From Lachnospiraceae bacterium UBA2860 (GTDB taxonomy: Bacteria; Bacillota; Clostridia; Lachnospirales; Lachnospiraceae), in contig DEFE01000044.1 in NCBI GenBank assembly GCA_002350625.1, positions 23,101 through 69,627 on the forward strand: 46,527 nt of DNA, read 5' to 3'. Positions 31,767-39,576 of this stretch are shown here, piece after piece. Numbering within the stretch: position 1 is the first letter of the stretch; each line of letters starts with the position of its first letter. Made by a program: the position numbers and the translations under genes. Under the pieces are notes generated by a model. The model saw only the letters and a list, made by a program, of their open reading frames with translations, ran no database searches and was not told the origin of the DNA.

Positions 31767-32420
31767 TCAATCTCTCCCTTCCTTAGCTTCCTTGGTCGGA
31801 AGGACCTCGCCGTTGTAGACCCATGCCTTGACGCCGACTTTGCCGTACTGTGTATCAGCTTCCGCAAAGCCGTAGTCGATATCGGCGCGAAGTGTCTGCA
31901 GCGGAATGTTTCCTTCACTGTAGGTTTCCTTGCGGGCCATGTCCGCACCGCCGAGACGGCCGGCGACGGATGTCTTCACACCCTTGGCGCCTGCGCGCAT
32001 CGTGCGCTGCATGGTGGACTTCATGGCGCGGCGGAAGGAGACGCGGTTCTCGAGCTGGAGCGCGATGTTCTCGGCGATCAGCTGCGCGTCGCGGTCGGGG
32101 CGCTTGACTTCCTTGATGTCGACGAGAACCTTCTTGCCGACCTTCTTGGAAAGTTCACTCTTCAGCTTCTCGATCTCGGCGCCGCCCTTGCCGATCACGA
32201 GGCCCGGCTTCGCCGTGTAGATCGTGACCTTCACGCGATCAGAAGCGCGCTCGATCTCAACCTTCGGCATGCCCGTGCTGTATAATCTCTTCTTCAGGAA
32301 TTCTCTGATCTGATGATCCTCCACGAGGTAATCCGCGAAATCCTTCTCCGCATACCACTTGGAATCCCAGTCTTTGATGATACCGACACGCAGACCGTGC
32401 GGATTAACTTTCTGACCCAT
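31767..32420 (-). CDS. rpsC: 30S ribosomal protein S3
   Basis: A head protein at the mRNA entry channel, 217 residues. It opens MGQKVNPHGLRVGIIKDWDS, has the KH-domain block YTAKPGLVIGKGGAEIEKL and the C-terminal domain with ADIDYGFAEADTQYGKVGVK. The end is 3 nt from the rplP start. Confidence 0.98.
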   Translation of the reverse strand: MGQKVNPHGLRVGIIKDWDSKWYAEKDFADYLVEDHQIREFLKKRLYSTGMPKVEIERASDRVKVTIYTAKPGLVIGKGGAEIEKLKSELSKKVGKKVLVDIKEVKRPDRDAQLIAENIALQLENRVSFRRAMKSTMQRTMRAGAKGVKTSVAGRLGGADMARKETYSEGNIPLQTLRADIDYGFAEADTQYGKVGVKAWVYNGEVLPTKEAKEGRD

Positions 32421-32431
32421 AGTGTCCTCCT

Positions 32432-32821
32432 TTACTTTTCATCCAGAATGATCGTAATGTGGCTCGTGCGCTTCAGGATTCTGTAGGCGCGGCCCTGCGC
32501 GCGGGGCTGAATCCGCTTCATTGTCGTGGCTCTGCCTGCATAGCACTCCGCGACGTACAGGTTGGCGCGGTTCATGCCGCTGTTGTTCTCAGCGTTGGCG
32601 CAAGCCGACTCGAGCAGTTTCTTGATCACTGAGGATGCGTATCTCGGACTGTATGTCAGGATGCCGAGAGCCGTTTCCACGTCTTTTCCGCGGATCGCGT
32701 CCAGTACGAAGCAGGCCTTCTGAACGGACATTCTGGCGTAGGAAAGGCGCGCTGACGGTCTCGTCTCTTTCTTTGAATCGTTTCTCTCCCGCTTAATCTG
32801 GGATCTGTGTCCTTTAGCCAT
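32432..32821 (-). CDS. rplV: 50S ribosomal protein L22
   Basis: An exit-tunnel protein, 129 residues. The conserved ARLSYARMSVQKACFVLDAI, AENNSGMNRANLYVAEC and the tunnel-loop KRIQPRAQGRAYRILKRTSH blocks are complete. It lies between rpsS and rpsC. Confidence 0.97.
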   Translation of the reverse strand: MAKGHRSQIKRERNDSKKETRPSARLSYARMSVQKACFVLDAIRGKDVETALGILTYSPRYASSVIKKLLESACANAENNSGMNRANLYVAECYAGRATTMKRIQPRAQGRAYRILKRTSHITIILDEK

Positions 32822-32845
32822 TCTTAATCTCCTTTCGAATCAGTC

Positions 32846-33121
32846 TTACCTCGACTTGGACTCGGCCTTTGTGTGGCCTCTGTAAGTTCTTGTTGCGACG
32901 AATTCGCCAAGCTTGTGTCCGACCATATCCTCGGTCACATAGACCGGGACATGCTTTCTGCCGTCATGCACTGCGAATGTATGACCGACGAAGCTCGGGA
33001 AGATCGTAGAACGGCGCGACCAGGTCTTGATGACGGCCTTGTCGCCGGAGGCGTTCAGGGCGTCAACCTTCTTAAGCAGAGACGCATCTGCGAAAGGACC
33101 TTTCTTTAACGAACGTGACAT
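32846..33121 (-). CDS. rpsS: 30S ribosomal protein S19
   Basis: A head protein, 91 residues. MSRSLKKGPFADASLLKKV at the start and the GHKLGEFVATRTYRGH block identify it. It follows rplB by 14 nt. Confidence 0.98.
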   Translation of the reverse strand: MSRSLKKGPFADASLLKKVDALNASGDKAVIKTWSRRSTIFPSFVGHTFAVHDGRKHVPVYVTEDMVGHKLGEFVATRTYRGHTKAESKSR

Positions 33122-33135
33122 AGTACTCTACCTCC

Positions 33136-33987
33136 TTACCTGGAACCGGCGCCCTTGCCGTTTCTTCTTCTGACGATCAACTTGTCGGACTGTTTCTTAT
33201 GCTTTCTGGTCTTGTAACCAAGCGCGGGCTTGCCCCAAGGTGTGCTCGGGCCCGGACGTCCGATCGGAGCGCGGCCTTCGCCGCCGCCGTGCGGATGGTC
33301 ATTCGGGTTCATGACGGAGCCGCGGACGGTCGGGCGGATGCCCATATGTCTCTTGCGGCCGGCCTTGCCGACATTGATCAGGTTGTGATCGCCGTTTCCT
33401 ACGACGCCGATCGTGGCGCGGCAGTTAATCGGAACCATGCGCATCTCGCCGGACGGAAGACGAAGTGTGGCGTACTTGCCTTCTTTCGCCATCAGCTGCG
33501 CGCCGTTGCCCGCTGCGCGGACCATCTGGCCGCCGCGGCCGGGCTGCAGCTCGACGTTGTGTACGACGGAGCCGACCGGGATCGAAGTGAAGGGCAGGCA
33601 GTTGCCGACTCTGACTTCTGCGTCGGGACCGCTCATGACCGTCTGGCCGACCTTCAGGCCTTCCGGAGCGAGGATGTATGCCTTGACGCCGTCTTCGTAG
33701 CAGATCAGCGCGATGTTGGCCGTGCGGTTCGGATCATACTCGATGCTCTTTACCACTGCCGGCATGCCGTCTCTGCTGTTGCGCTTGAAGTCGATGATTC
33801 TGTATCTTCTTCTGTTTCCGCCTCCGCGGTGACGGCAGGTGATCTTGCCCTGATTGTTGCGTCCGGAATTCTTCTTAAGCGCTTCCGTTAAAGACTTCTC
33901 GGGCGTGCTCTTCGTGACTTCCGTGAAGTCGGAGCCCGACATGAATCTTCTGGAAGGCGTATAAGGCTTATATGTCTTAATACCCAT
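33136..33987 (-). CDS. rplB: 50S ribosomal protein L2
   Basis: A peptidyl-transferase-centre protein, 283 residues, slightly longer than usual because of a basic N-terminal loop. It starts MGIKTYKPYTPSRRFMSGSD and has the catalytic-region block GGGEGRAPIGRPGPSTPWGK with its conserved histidine just before (NDHPHGGG). An unusually long 139-nt spacer precedes it. Confidence 0.98.
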   Translation of the reverse strand: MGIKTYKPYTPSRRFMSGSDFTEVTKSTPEKSLTEALKKNSGRNNQGKITCRHRGGGNRRRYRIIDFKRNSRDGMPAVVKSIEYDPNRTANIALICYEDGVKAYILAPEGLKVGQTVMSGPDAEVRVGNCLPFTSIPVGSVVHNVELQPGRGGQMVRAAGNGAQLMAKEGKYATLRLPSGEMRMVPINCRATIGVVGNGDHNLINVGKAGRKRHMGIRPTVRGSVMNPNDHPHGGGEGRAPIGRPGPSTPWGKPALGYKTRKHKKQSDKLIVRRRNGKGAGSR

Positions 33988-34126
33988 TGTCTTAATTCTC
34001 CTTTGCCGTTATCGGGACATCTTTATATGTCCCATAGTCGCGAAAACATCTCTTTTCGTTTCCGCCCGTCTCACTTGCTTCTCACAGGCCTTCATGCGGC
34101 CTTCCGCCGCCGGCCCTGACTTTCAA
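33988..34126 (-). other. rplW-rplB spacer with a hairpin
   Basis: A 139-nt gap in an otherwise tight run. It contains a 7-bp GGGACAT/ATGTCCC hairpin (34014-34020 with 34027-34033), ending 26 nt before the rplB start, and GGCC-rich complementary stretches near the rplW end. No promoter or terminator signature was recognised. A translational control or processing element for rplB is possible. Confidence 0.4.
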
Positions 34127-34426
34127 TTAAAGTCCGGAGAAGATCTCGATATCCTTGCTGTCCTCCGTGAGGAAGACGACCGCCTTTTTCTTCTTCGCCG
34201 TCTTGCCGAAGATCATGCCGCGTCTTCTGGTCTTGCCGTCAAGGTTCATGGTCTTGACTTCGCGGACCTTCGTGCCTTCGAACATTCTCTGAACGGCTTC
34301 CTTGATCTGGGCTTTGTTTGCTTCCGGATGAACGTAGAATGTGTACTTCTTCTCGCTCATCATGTTCATGCTCTTTTCTGTCACGACCGGCCGTAAAATG
34401 ACGTCGTAATACTTCAGATCTGCCAT
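34127..34426 (-). CDS. rplW: 50S ribosomal protein L23
   Basis: A docking protein for trigger factor and SRP at the exit tunnel, 99 residues. DVILRPVVTEKSMNMMSEKK, VHPEANKAQIKEAVQRMF and VKTMNLDGKTRRRG are canonical. The start overlaps the rplD stop by one base. Confidence 0.97.
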   Translation of the reverse strand: MADLKYYDVILRPVVTEKSMNMMSEKKYTFYVHPEANKAQIKEAVQRMFEGTKVREVKTMNLDGKTRRRGMIFGKTAKKKKAVVFLTEDSKDIEIFSGL

Positions 34427-35046
34427 TACGCAAATACCTCCTCGATCGTCTTCACTGCGCCCTGCGTGAGGACCAGCTTCTGATATTTCAGGATATCGTA
34501 GACGCTTAAGCTTCCGGCGTGGGAGAGCTTGACATCCTGCAGGTTTCTCGTGGAGAGGAAGACGTTCCTGTCCGCGCCCTCCAGCACGACGTACGCCTTC
34601 TCGGCGCCGAGATTCTTCATCACGCGGACCATGTTCTTCGTCTTCACGTCTTCAAAGGTGAGGGCGTCGACCACGATGAGGTTCTCCTCAAGGAGCTTCG
34701 ACGTGAGCGCGGAGCGGAGCGCCGCTTTCTTTTCCTTCTTGTTCATGCGGAAGGAGTAATCCCTCGGTGTCGGAGCGAAGACCACGCCGCCGTGTCTCCA
34801 CTGCGGAGCGCGGATGGATCCCTGTCTCGCGTGACCCGTGCCCTTCTGTCTCCAGGGCTTGATGCCGCCGCCGGAAACCTCGGCGCGGGTTTTGGCCTTC
34901 TGTGTGCCCTGTCTCTTGTTGGCCAGGTGCTGCACGACTGCCTGATGTACCAGATGTTCGTTGACCGGAGCGCCGAACACGGCATCGCTGAGCTCCATCG
35001 TGCCGACGGTCTGGCCATCCATATTATAAACAGATACGGTTGCCAT
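34426..35046 (-). CDS. rplD: 50S ribosomal protein L4
   Basis: An exit-tunnel protein, 206 residues. The tunnel-loop block AEVSGGGIKPWRQKGTGHAR and SIRAPQWRHGGVVFAP are complete; the C-terminal VYDILKYQKLVLTQGAVKTI is typical. L4 represses the S10 operon in enteric bacteria through the rpsJ leader; whether it does so at the different leader here is unknown. Confidence 0.98.
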   Translation of the reverse strand: MATVSVYNMDGQTVGTMELSDAVFGAPVNEHLVHQAVVQHLANKRQGTQKAKTRAEVSGGGIKPWRQKGTGHARQGSIRAPQWRHGGVVFAPTPRDYSFRMNKKEKKAALRSALTSKLLEENLIVVDALTFEDVKTKNMVRVMKNLGAEKAYVVLEGADRNVFLSTRNLQDVKLSHAGSLSVYDILKYQKLVLTQGAVKTIEEVFA

Positions 35047-35068
35047 CTTGTTTCTTCCTCCTTATCCC

Positions 35069-35701
35069 TTAGTTCTGCTTCACAGTCTCCTTGACCGTTA
35101 CAAGGCACTTCTTCGCGCCCGGTACGGCACCCTTGACAAGGAGAAGATTGTTCTCTGCATCTACGCGAACCACCTCAAGGTTCTGGATCGTGACACGCTT
35201 GTGGCCCATGTGGCCCGGCATGCCCTTGCCCTTAAACACGCGGCTCGGATCCGAGGAGGAGCCGTTGGAACCCTGATGTCTGTGGAACTTGGAACCGTGC
35301 TTCATCGGGCCTCTGTGCTGTCCGAGGCGATGGATCGTGCCCTGGAAGCCTTTGCCCTTGGAGATCGCCGTCGCGTCGATGTGATCGCCGGCCGCAAAGA
35401 CGTCCACGCGGATCTCATCACCGGCCTTCATCTCTTCTGCGTTGTCGAGCTTCAGCTCTCTGACAAAACGCTTGACCGGGACGCCTGCCTTCTCAAAAAC
35501 GCCCTTTTCCGGCTTGGCGACGAGGTTCTCTCTCTTCTCGCCGAAACCGACCTGCACGGCGCTGTAGCCGTCATTTTCTTTTGTCTTGACCTGTGTGACA
35601 ACACAGGGACCAGCTTCAAGAACAGTTACCGGAGTAAGTGTTCCGTCCTCGTTGAAGATCTGGGTCATGCCGATCTTCTTTGCGAGAATTGCCTTTTTCA
35701 T
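35069..35701 (-). CDS. rplC: 50S ribosomal protein L3
   Basis: A primary assembly protein, 210 residues from the ATG at 35701, with AAGGAGG upstream; the 13-codon longer frame is rejected. It begins MKKAILAKKIGMTQIFNEDG and has the HRQ-loop block GSKFHRHQGSNGSS and KGKGMPGHMGHKRVTIQNL. Confidence 0.97.
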   Translation of the reverse strand: MKKAILAKKIGMTQIFNEDGTLTPVTVLEAGPCVVTQVKTKENDGYSAVQVGFGEKRENLVAKPEKGVFEKAGVPVKRFVRELKLDNAEEMKAGDEIRVDVFAAGDHIDATAISKGKGFQGTIHRLGQHRGPMKHGSKFHRHQGSNGSSSDPSRVFKGKGMPGHMGHKRVTIQNLEVVRVDAENNLLLVKGAVPGAKKCLVTVKETVKQN

Positions 35702-35755
35702 CTTTTCATCCTCCTTACAGCGGATTACACGAAAGTGCAATCATTCTAATTGGGT

Positions 35756-36073
35756 TTACCTTGTTTTCATCTTGATGTCGATATAGACACCAGCCGGCAT
35801 CTCCAGATGAGACAGCGCATCGACCGTCTTCTGTGTCGGCGCAATGATATCAATCAGTCTCTTGTGCGTTCTCTGCTCGAACTGCTCGCGGCTGTCCTTG
35901 TATTTGTGGACCGCACGAAGAATGGTCACGACCTCCTTCTTTGTCGGAAGCGGAACCGGTCCGCTGACTGTCGCACCGTTCTTCTTGACAGTTTCGATGA
36001 TCTTCTGAGCGGAAGCATCCACCAGAGTGTGATCGTACGCCTTGAGTGTGATTCTCATTACCTGACTTGCCAT
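35756..36073 (-). CDS. rpsJ: 30S ribosomal protein S10
   Basis: The first gene of the S10 operon, 105 residues; also NusE in antitermination. MRITLKAYDHTLVD, GPVPLPTKKEVVTILRAVHK and QFEQRTHKRLIDI are canonical. The start MASQ is behind a GGAGG Shine-Dalgarno with 11-nt spacing and a T-run. The promoter and structured leader lie upstream. Confidence 0.97.
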   Translation of the reverse strand: MASQVMRITLKAYDHTLVDASAQKIIETVKKNGATVSGPVPLPTKKEVVTILRAVHKYKDSREQFEQRTHKRLIDIIAPTQKTVDALSHLEMPAGVYIDIKMKTR

Positions 36074-36300
36074 AAAAAAAGTCGCCTCCTTTTCGCACTT
36101 TTACGAGTACGACAAGCGGTGACTGTACACTTTGCCGGGCGTGTCCTGATGTATCCCATCAGGCGGTACCCGGACTTCCCGTATCTACGGTTTCGAGCAC
36201 AGTGACTTGTCGCCAGTATCCTTACATGACATTCGCTCCACGGAAAACCTGCAACTGAAGTGCAGCAACCTCGCGCTTCATCGCTATCATGTCACAGCGT
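36074..36300 (-). promoter_or_regulatory. Structured 5' leader RNA of the S10 operon
   Basis: This is a leader of about 225 nt between promoter and rpsJ. A long-range CGACAAG/CTTGTCG helix (36110-36116 with 36206-36212) is continued by ACTGT/ACAGT (36122-36126 with 36199-36203). It closes a junction with two arms: a CCGT/ACGG hairpin (36079 plus 100, i.e. 36179-36182 with 36187-36190) and a CCGGG/CCCGG stem (36135-36139 with 36169-36173), the latter topped by a 7-bp CCTGATG/CATCAGG hairpin with a 5-nt loop (36145-36163). A 5' domain is closed by TGACAT/ATGTCA (36227-36232 with 36289-36294). The shape suggests autogenous control by a ribosomal protein; it was not matched to a known family. Confidence 0.7.
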
Positions 36301-36305
36301 GATAT

Positions 36306-36335
36306 AGTATACACGAAAACCCCTCGCGAGTGCAA
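36306..36335 (-). promoter_or_regulatory. Sigma-A promoter of the S10 operon
   Basis: TTGCAC (36330-36335) and TATACT (36306-36311) are 18 nt apart on the minus strand, with start expected near 36299. The -35 hexamer lies inside the terminator hairpin of the upstream gene (36316-36345). Confidence 0.7.
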
Positions 36336-36345
36336 GGGGTTTTTT
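36316..36345. terminator. Terminator overlapping the S10 promoter
   Basis: AAAACCCCT (36316-36324) pairs with AGGGGTTTT (36335-36343) around a 10-nt loop, with a T-run on both strands (longer on the plus strand). It would end transcription of the SipW-like gene arriving on the minus strand. A second hairpin without a T-run, GGGATGC/GCATCCC (36372-36388), lies between that gene and this terminator. Confidence 0.7.
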
Positions 36346-36455
36346 GTAAAAATTAAGGCCGACCATAATGAGGGATGCGAAGCATCCCGAGTTCCGGGGT
36401 GCTGAACAGTTACTGCTTTATCTGATATGAAATTTTGCTGCCGGAAGACCGGTCT

Positions 36456-37727
36456 TTAAAGCATGTCGGACACGTCGACGATCGAGATGCCGGAGCGGTC
36501 ATCCTTCTTAATATAAGGATCCTTTCCCGCATCCTTTGCCTCTGCCACGATTTCATCGAAGGCCGGGCGCGCCGTCGGCACGAATCTCGTGCCTTCCGCA
36601 TCGGCTGCGGGGGCAGCAGCCGCATCGGCCCGAGGAAGCTCTTCCGCGAAAGAAGCTTCAGGGAAATCTTCCGCAAAAGAAGAATCAGAGAAATCATCCG
36701 CAAATGCCGTCGGCTCTTCTTTCTCGCCGGAGAAGCTGTAGCCGCCGTCGGTGCCCGCCGCTTTCGCGCGCTCCTCCATCTCTTCGGCGAGCTTCGCGAG
36801 CGAGCCGCTCTCCTCAGGGAGCTCCTGCGTCACCGAAGCTGCCGCCGCGGGAATGTCGCTGCTGTAGGGCACTTCCTCGAAACTGTCTGCGAAGGGAACC
36901 GGAACCTCCGGGAGTTCGGTCGTATCCGGAAGCGTGATCTCACGGGCTTCCTTCTGGCCTTCTCCGGACAGTCCGGCGAGCGCCTGCTCGATCGCGAGAT
37001 CTTCCTCAGCCTCGCTCATCGGAAAAGGGTTGTCCGACATGACCTCCGCGGCTGCGGCCCCGGCGGCGGCCGAAGCGGCCGTCTGCTCCGCATCCTGAGA
37101 CGCCTGTTCGACGATAGATGCGTCCTCACCGAGAGCGGTGTGGTTCTCTTCCACCGCCGCGCGGATTGCGTCGGTATCGATGCCGGTCTCTTCCTTAGCA
37201 GTAACCTGCGGCTCCTCCTCTGGCTCCTCTTCGGGCGCTTCCTCTTCCTCCTCCGGCCGGACCTTCCAGAGCTCCGACAAGATGAAGAGAATAATCATGA
37301 GGACGACGATGAGAACGACGATGATGATGCCCTCGAGACTGTGCATCGCGATCAGGATGTAGCCGATATACGGAATGGAAACGGCTACCTTCGACACGGT
37401 GTTGCGCAGGACGATGTCTTCCTTAGCGCCTTCCGGATCCGCCGTGCTCACGCCGACGAATCTGCCGTTCTCCGCATCGGTCTCCTCGATCGTGTATGCA
37501 TAGGTGGAGGAGTCGTTCTCCTTCAGGATGACGTCCCCGGCCTTGATGTCAAACACGTCGATGTCGGTCGAGTAAGTGATCGATCCGAGCGGAAGGTTCG
37601 TGTTCATCGAGGACGTATCTACGATCGTTGTCGTCACGCCTGCAAGCGGCGGGACCAATATCGCCACGGCGATCAGAATGGCCGCGATCAGAAACAGATT
37701 CACAATAAACTTGAGAAGCTTTGACAT
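36456..37727 (-). CDS. SipW/S26B signal-peptidase-like membrane protein, probably inactive
   Basis: This is a 423-residue protein. It has an N-terminal membrane helix (about 8-28), then DTSSMNTNLPLGS, which resembles the S26B catalytic serine block (SGSMxPxxPxGS) with Ser40-Met41, then KAGDVI. The segment where SipW-type enzymes carry the catalytic histidine (usually THRIVE) reads AYTIEE, and the downstream KGDAN-like block reads STADP. PYIGYILIAMHS and a second helix (about 131-153) follow as in SipW. The remaining 270 residues are very acidic, Ala/Glu-rich and probably disordered, ending in a conserved-looking KDDRSGISIVDVSDML. It is monocistronic with its own promoter and terminator. Activity is doubtful. 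Confidence 0.65.
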   Translation of the reverse strand: MSKLLKFIVNLFLIAAILIAVAILVPPLAGVTTTIVDTSSMNTNLPLGSITYSTDIDVFDIKAGDVILKENDSSTYAYTIEETDAENGRFVGVSTADPEGAKEDIVLRNTVSKVAVSIPYIGYILIAMHSLEGIIIVVLIVVLMIILFILSELWKVRPEEEEEAPEEEPEEEPQVTAKEETGIDTDAIRAAVEENHTALGEDASIVEQASQDAEQTAASAAAGAAAAEVMSDNPFPMSEAEEDLAIEQALAGLSGEGQKEAREITLPDTTELPEVPVPFADSFEEVPYSSDIPAAAASVTQELPEESGSLAKLAEEMEERAKAAGTDGGYSFSGEKEEPTAFADDFSDSSFAEDFPEASFAEELPRADAAAAPAADAEGTRFVPTARPAFDEIVAEAKDAGKDPYIKKDDRSGISIVDVSDML

Positions 37728-37762
37728 ATCAGATCATTCTCCTTCGAAATTATGTCCTTTCT

Positions 37763-37792
37763 ATTATAAGAGCATTTGCGTCCGGTAGGCAA
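37763..37792 (-). promoter_or_regulatory. Sigma-A promoter of the SipW-like gene
   Basis: A TTGCCT -35 (37787-37792) and a TATAAT -10 (37763-37768) are 18 nt apart on the minus strand, 35 nt upstream of the start codon, with an AAGGAGA Shine-Dalgarno. It is divergent from the acetyltransferase promoter, about 34 nt away. Confidence 0.65.
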
Positions 37793-37825
37793 GTCCCTTT
37801 TCGGAGTTGGTCAAAGGATTCTCCA

Positions 37826-37854
37826 TTGTCATAAACAGAAGAATCTACTATAAT
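37826..37854 (+). promoter_or_regulatory. Near-consensus sigma-A promoter of the acetyltransferase gene
   Basis: TTGTCA (37826-37831) and a perfect TATAAT (37849-37854) are exactly 17 nt apart. The start codon is only 9 nt past the -10 box, so the transcript would begin within about 0-4 nt of the ATG at 37864. Confidence 0.8.
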
Positions 37855-37863
37855 AAAAGAACT

Positions 37864-38637
37864 ATGGCACCGGATATAAAAATGATCGAGGATCTGTCCC
37901 TGAACGCATGGCCTTCCTGGCAGATGCAGGTCTACGACGGCTGGATCCTCCGCTTTTCCCACTTCTATACGCATCGCACCAACTGCGTGGAACAGATCGG
38001 CCTCTCCCAGCTGCCGCTGCCGGAGAAGATCGCCTATTGTGAGGATGTCTACCATTGGTGGAAGTCGCCGTGCGTCTTCAAGATCCAGCCGCTCAGCGAT
38101 CCCGCGCTCGACGCGCTTTTAGACGGGCGCGGTTACGCCATCGAGCACGAGACGATCGTGATGCTGCGCGATCTCCGTGAGCTGCCCGCGCCGCGGAAGC
38201 TCCGGGACATTTACACACTCCGGGTCCGGCCGCACACGAGCCGCGCCTGGATCGACGGACTGTTTCGTTTAAAGGGAGGCGCCTCGCAGCTGCACAGGCG
38301 CATCGTCCCGCAGATGTACGCCGCCGTGCCGAAGGATGAGATCGCCGTTTCCGTTCACGCGGGCGGAGAACTGATCGCCACGGGACTTGGCATCATCGAC
38401 CGCGACGTCGTCGGCGTCTACGCCATCCACACGGATGAGCGCTGCCGGAGGGAAGGAGTCGCGGGCGCCGTGGTCAGAACCATTTTGGAAAAAGCAAAGC
38501 AGCGCGGTGCCGTGAACGCCTATCTGCAGGTTGTCTCCGACAACGCGCCGGCAAAAGCACTCTACCGGGGGCTCGGCTTTACAGACAGCTATCGCTATTA
38601 TTTCCGCACAGAACGCTCGCAGCGCCAAGGAGGATAA
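37864..38637 (+). CDS. GNAT family N-acetyltransferase
   Basis: This is a 257-residue acetyltransferase. The GNAT fold is C-terminal: GVYAIHTDERCRREGVAGAV provides the acetyl-CoA loop (RREGVA), and NAPAKALYRGLGF is the last conserved block. The N-terminal 100 residues, rich in aromatic residues (WPSWQMQVYDGW), form a second domain seen in some GNAT proteins with two half-domains. The substrate is unknown. The ATG at 37864 has no Shine-Dalgarno and directly follows the promoter. The longer frame to 37807 would run back through the promoter and is rejected. It shares a transcript with the PAP2 gene 7 nt downstream. Confidence 0.85.
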   Translation: MAPDIKMIEDLSLNAWPSWQMQVYDGWILRFSHFYTHRTNCVEQIGLSQLPLPEKIAYCEDVYHWWKSPCVFKIQPLSDPALDALLDGRGYAIEHETIVMLRDLRELPAPRKLRDIYTLRVRPHTSRAWIDGLFRLKGGASQLHRRIVPQMYAAVPKDEIAVSVHAGGELIATGLGIIDRDVVGVYAIHTDERCRREGVAGAVVRTILEKAKQRGAVNAYLQVVSDNAPAKALYRGLGFTDSYRYYFRTERSQRQGG

Positions 38638-38644
38638 AAAGTCT

Positions 38645-39565
38645 ATGGATTTCCTGTGGTTACTCTCTTCGATTCGAAATCCCGTGCTGGATACGATCAT
38701 GCTCGCCTTCAGCTATATCGGCACGCCTTTCGTCATCGCGGGCATCATCGGATGGATCTACCTCAACAACGATAAAAAAGAGGCTTACGGCATCAGCCTG
38801 TCCTTTATCCTGTCCTGTCTTCTGTGCCAGGGCGTCAAGGTGCTGGCCCGCGTCCCGCGCCCCTGGAACCTGGATCCGACCTTTAAGGCTGTTGATGCAT
38901 CCTACTCGACGGCTACGGGCTATTCCTTCCCGAGCGTTCACACGCAGAGCATCACATCCGTCGGGCTTTCCTGCTTCTATTATAATAAGAAAAAGCCTAT
39001 GCGCATCATATCCGTCGCACTCATTGTCATCGTCGGCTTCTCAAGGATGTATCTCGGCTGCCACACGCCGCTTGACGTCGGATGCGCGTTCCTCGTCACT
39101 GCCGTGATCACGGCGATCACATGGGCGATCTGGAACAGGCACAACCGCTCCTTCCTCGACGGCAACATGCTTCCGTTTTTCGTTCTTGCCTTCTCGCTCG
39201 CACTGATCTTCCTGGTCAGCGCGCTGCTCATCAACGGCACGGTCGATTACGCCAACGTGAAGGACAGCTACGAGACGTCGGGCGCCGCCATCGGATTCGT
39301 CGTCGCCTTCCTCGTGGAGCCGCGTTTTATCTGCTTCTCCGTGGAGGGATCCTTTAAAAAGAAACTGATCCGCTTCCTCATCGCAGTTGGCGGTGCCGTC
39401 GCCATCGAATTCGGGCTGAAGGCCGTCTTCAAGGACAACATCCCGATGCTCGTCGTCCGCTATGCGCTCCTGACGAGCTGGATCATGGTTCTGACGCCGC
39501 TCATCTCGCTCCGCACGGGGCTGGCTGAGAAGGAGCGCGCCGCGCAGAAGCTCCCGCAGATCTGA
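38645..39565 (+). CDS. PAP2 superfamily phosphatase (membrane)
   Basis: This is a 306-residue polytopic protein with about seven hydrophobic helices. All three PAP2 motifs are present: Lys65-x6-Arg72-Pro73 (KVLARVPRP), Pro96-Ser97-Val98-His99 (PSVH, where PSGH is usual) and Ser133-Arg134-x5-His140-x3-Asp144. The active site is therefore complete and would face outward, acting on undecaprenyl pyrophosphate or another lipid phosphate. The AAGGAGG Shine-Dalgarno fixes the start at 38645. The frame stays open for 34 codons past the TGA stop into a tandem repeat. Confidence 0.9.
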   Translation: MDFLWLLSSIRNPVLDTIMLAFSYIGTPFVIAGIIGWIYLNNDKKEAYGISLSFILSCLLCQGVKVLARVPRPWNLDPTFKAVDASYSTATGYSFPSVHTQSITSVGLSCFYYNKKKPMRIISVALIVIVGFSRMYLGCHTPLDVGCAFLVTAVITAITWAIWNRHNRSFLDGNMLPFFVLAFSLALIFLVSALLINGTVDYANVKDSYETSGAAIGFVVAFLVEPRFICFSVEGSFKKKLIRFLIAVGGAVAIEFGLKAVFKDNIPMLVVRYALLTSWIMVLTPLISLRTGLAEKERAAQKLPQI

Positions 39566-39576
39566 AAAAAGAGAGG

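Noticed and set aside
20413..36073. Possible horizontal transfer or rearrangement in the ribosomal run
   Set aside because: Gene content and order rpsJ to rplQ are fully canonical and no compositional break or mobile element was seen.
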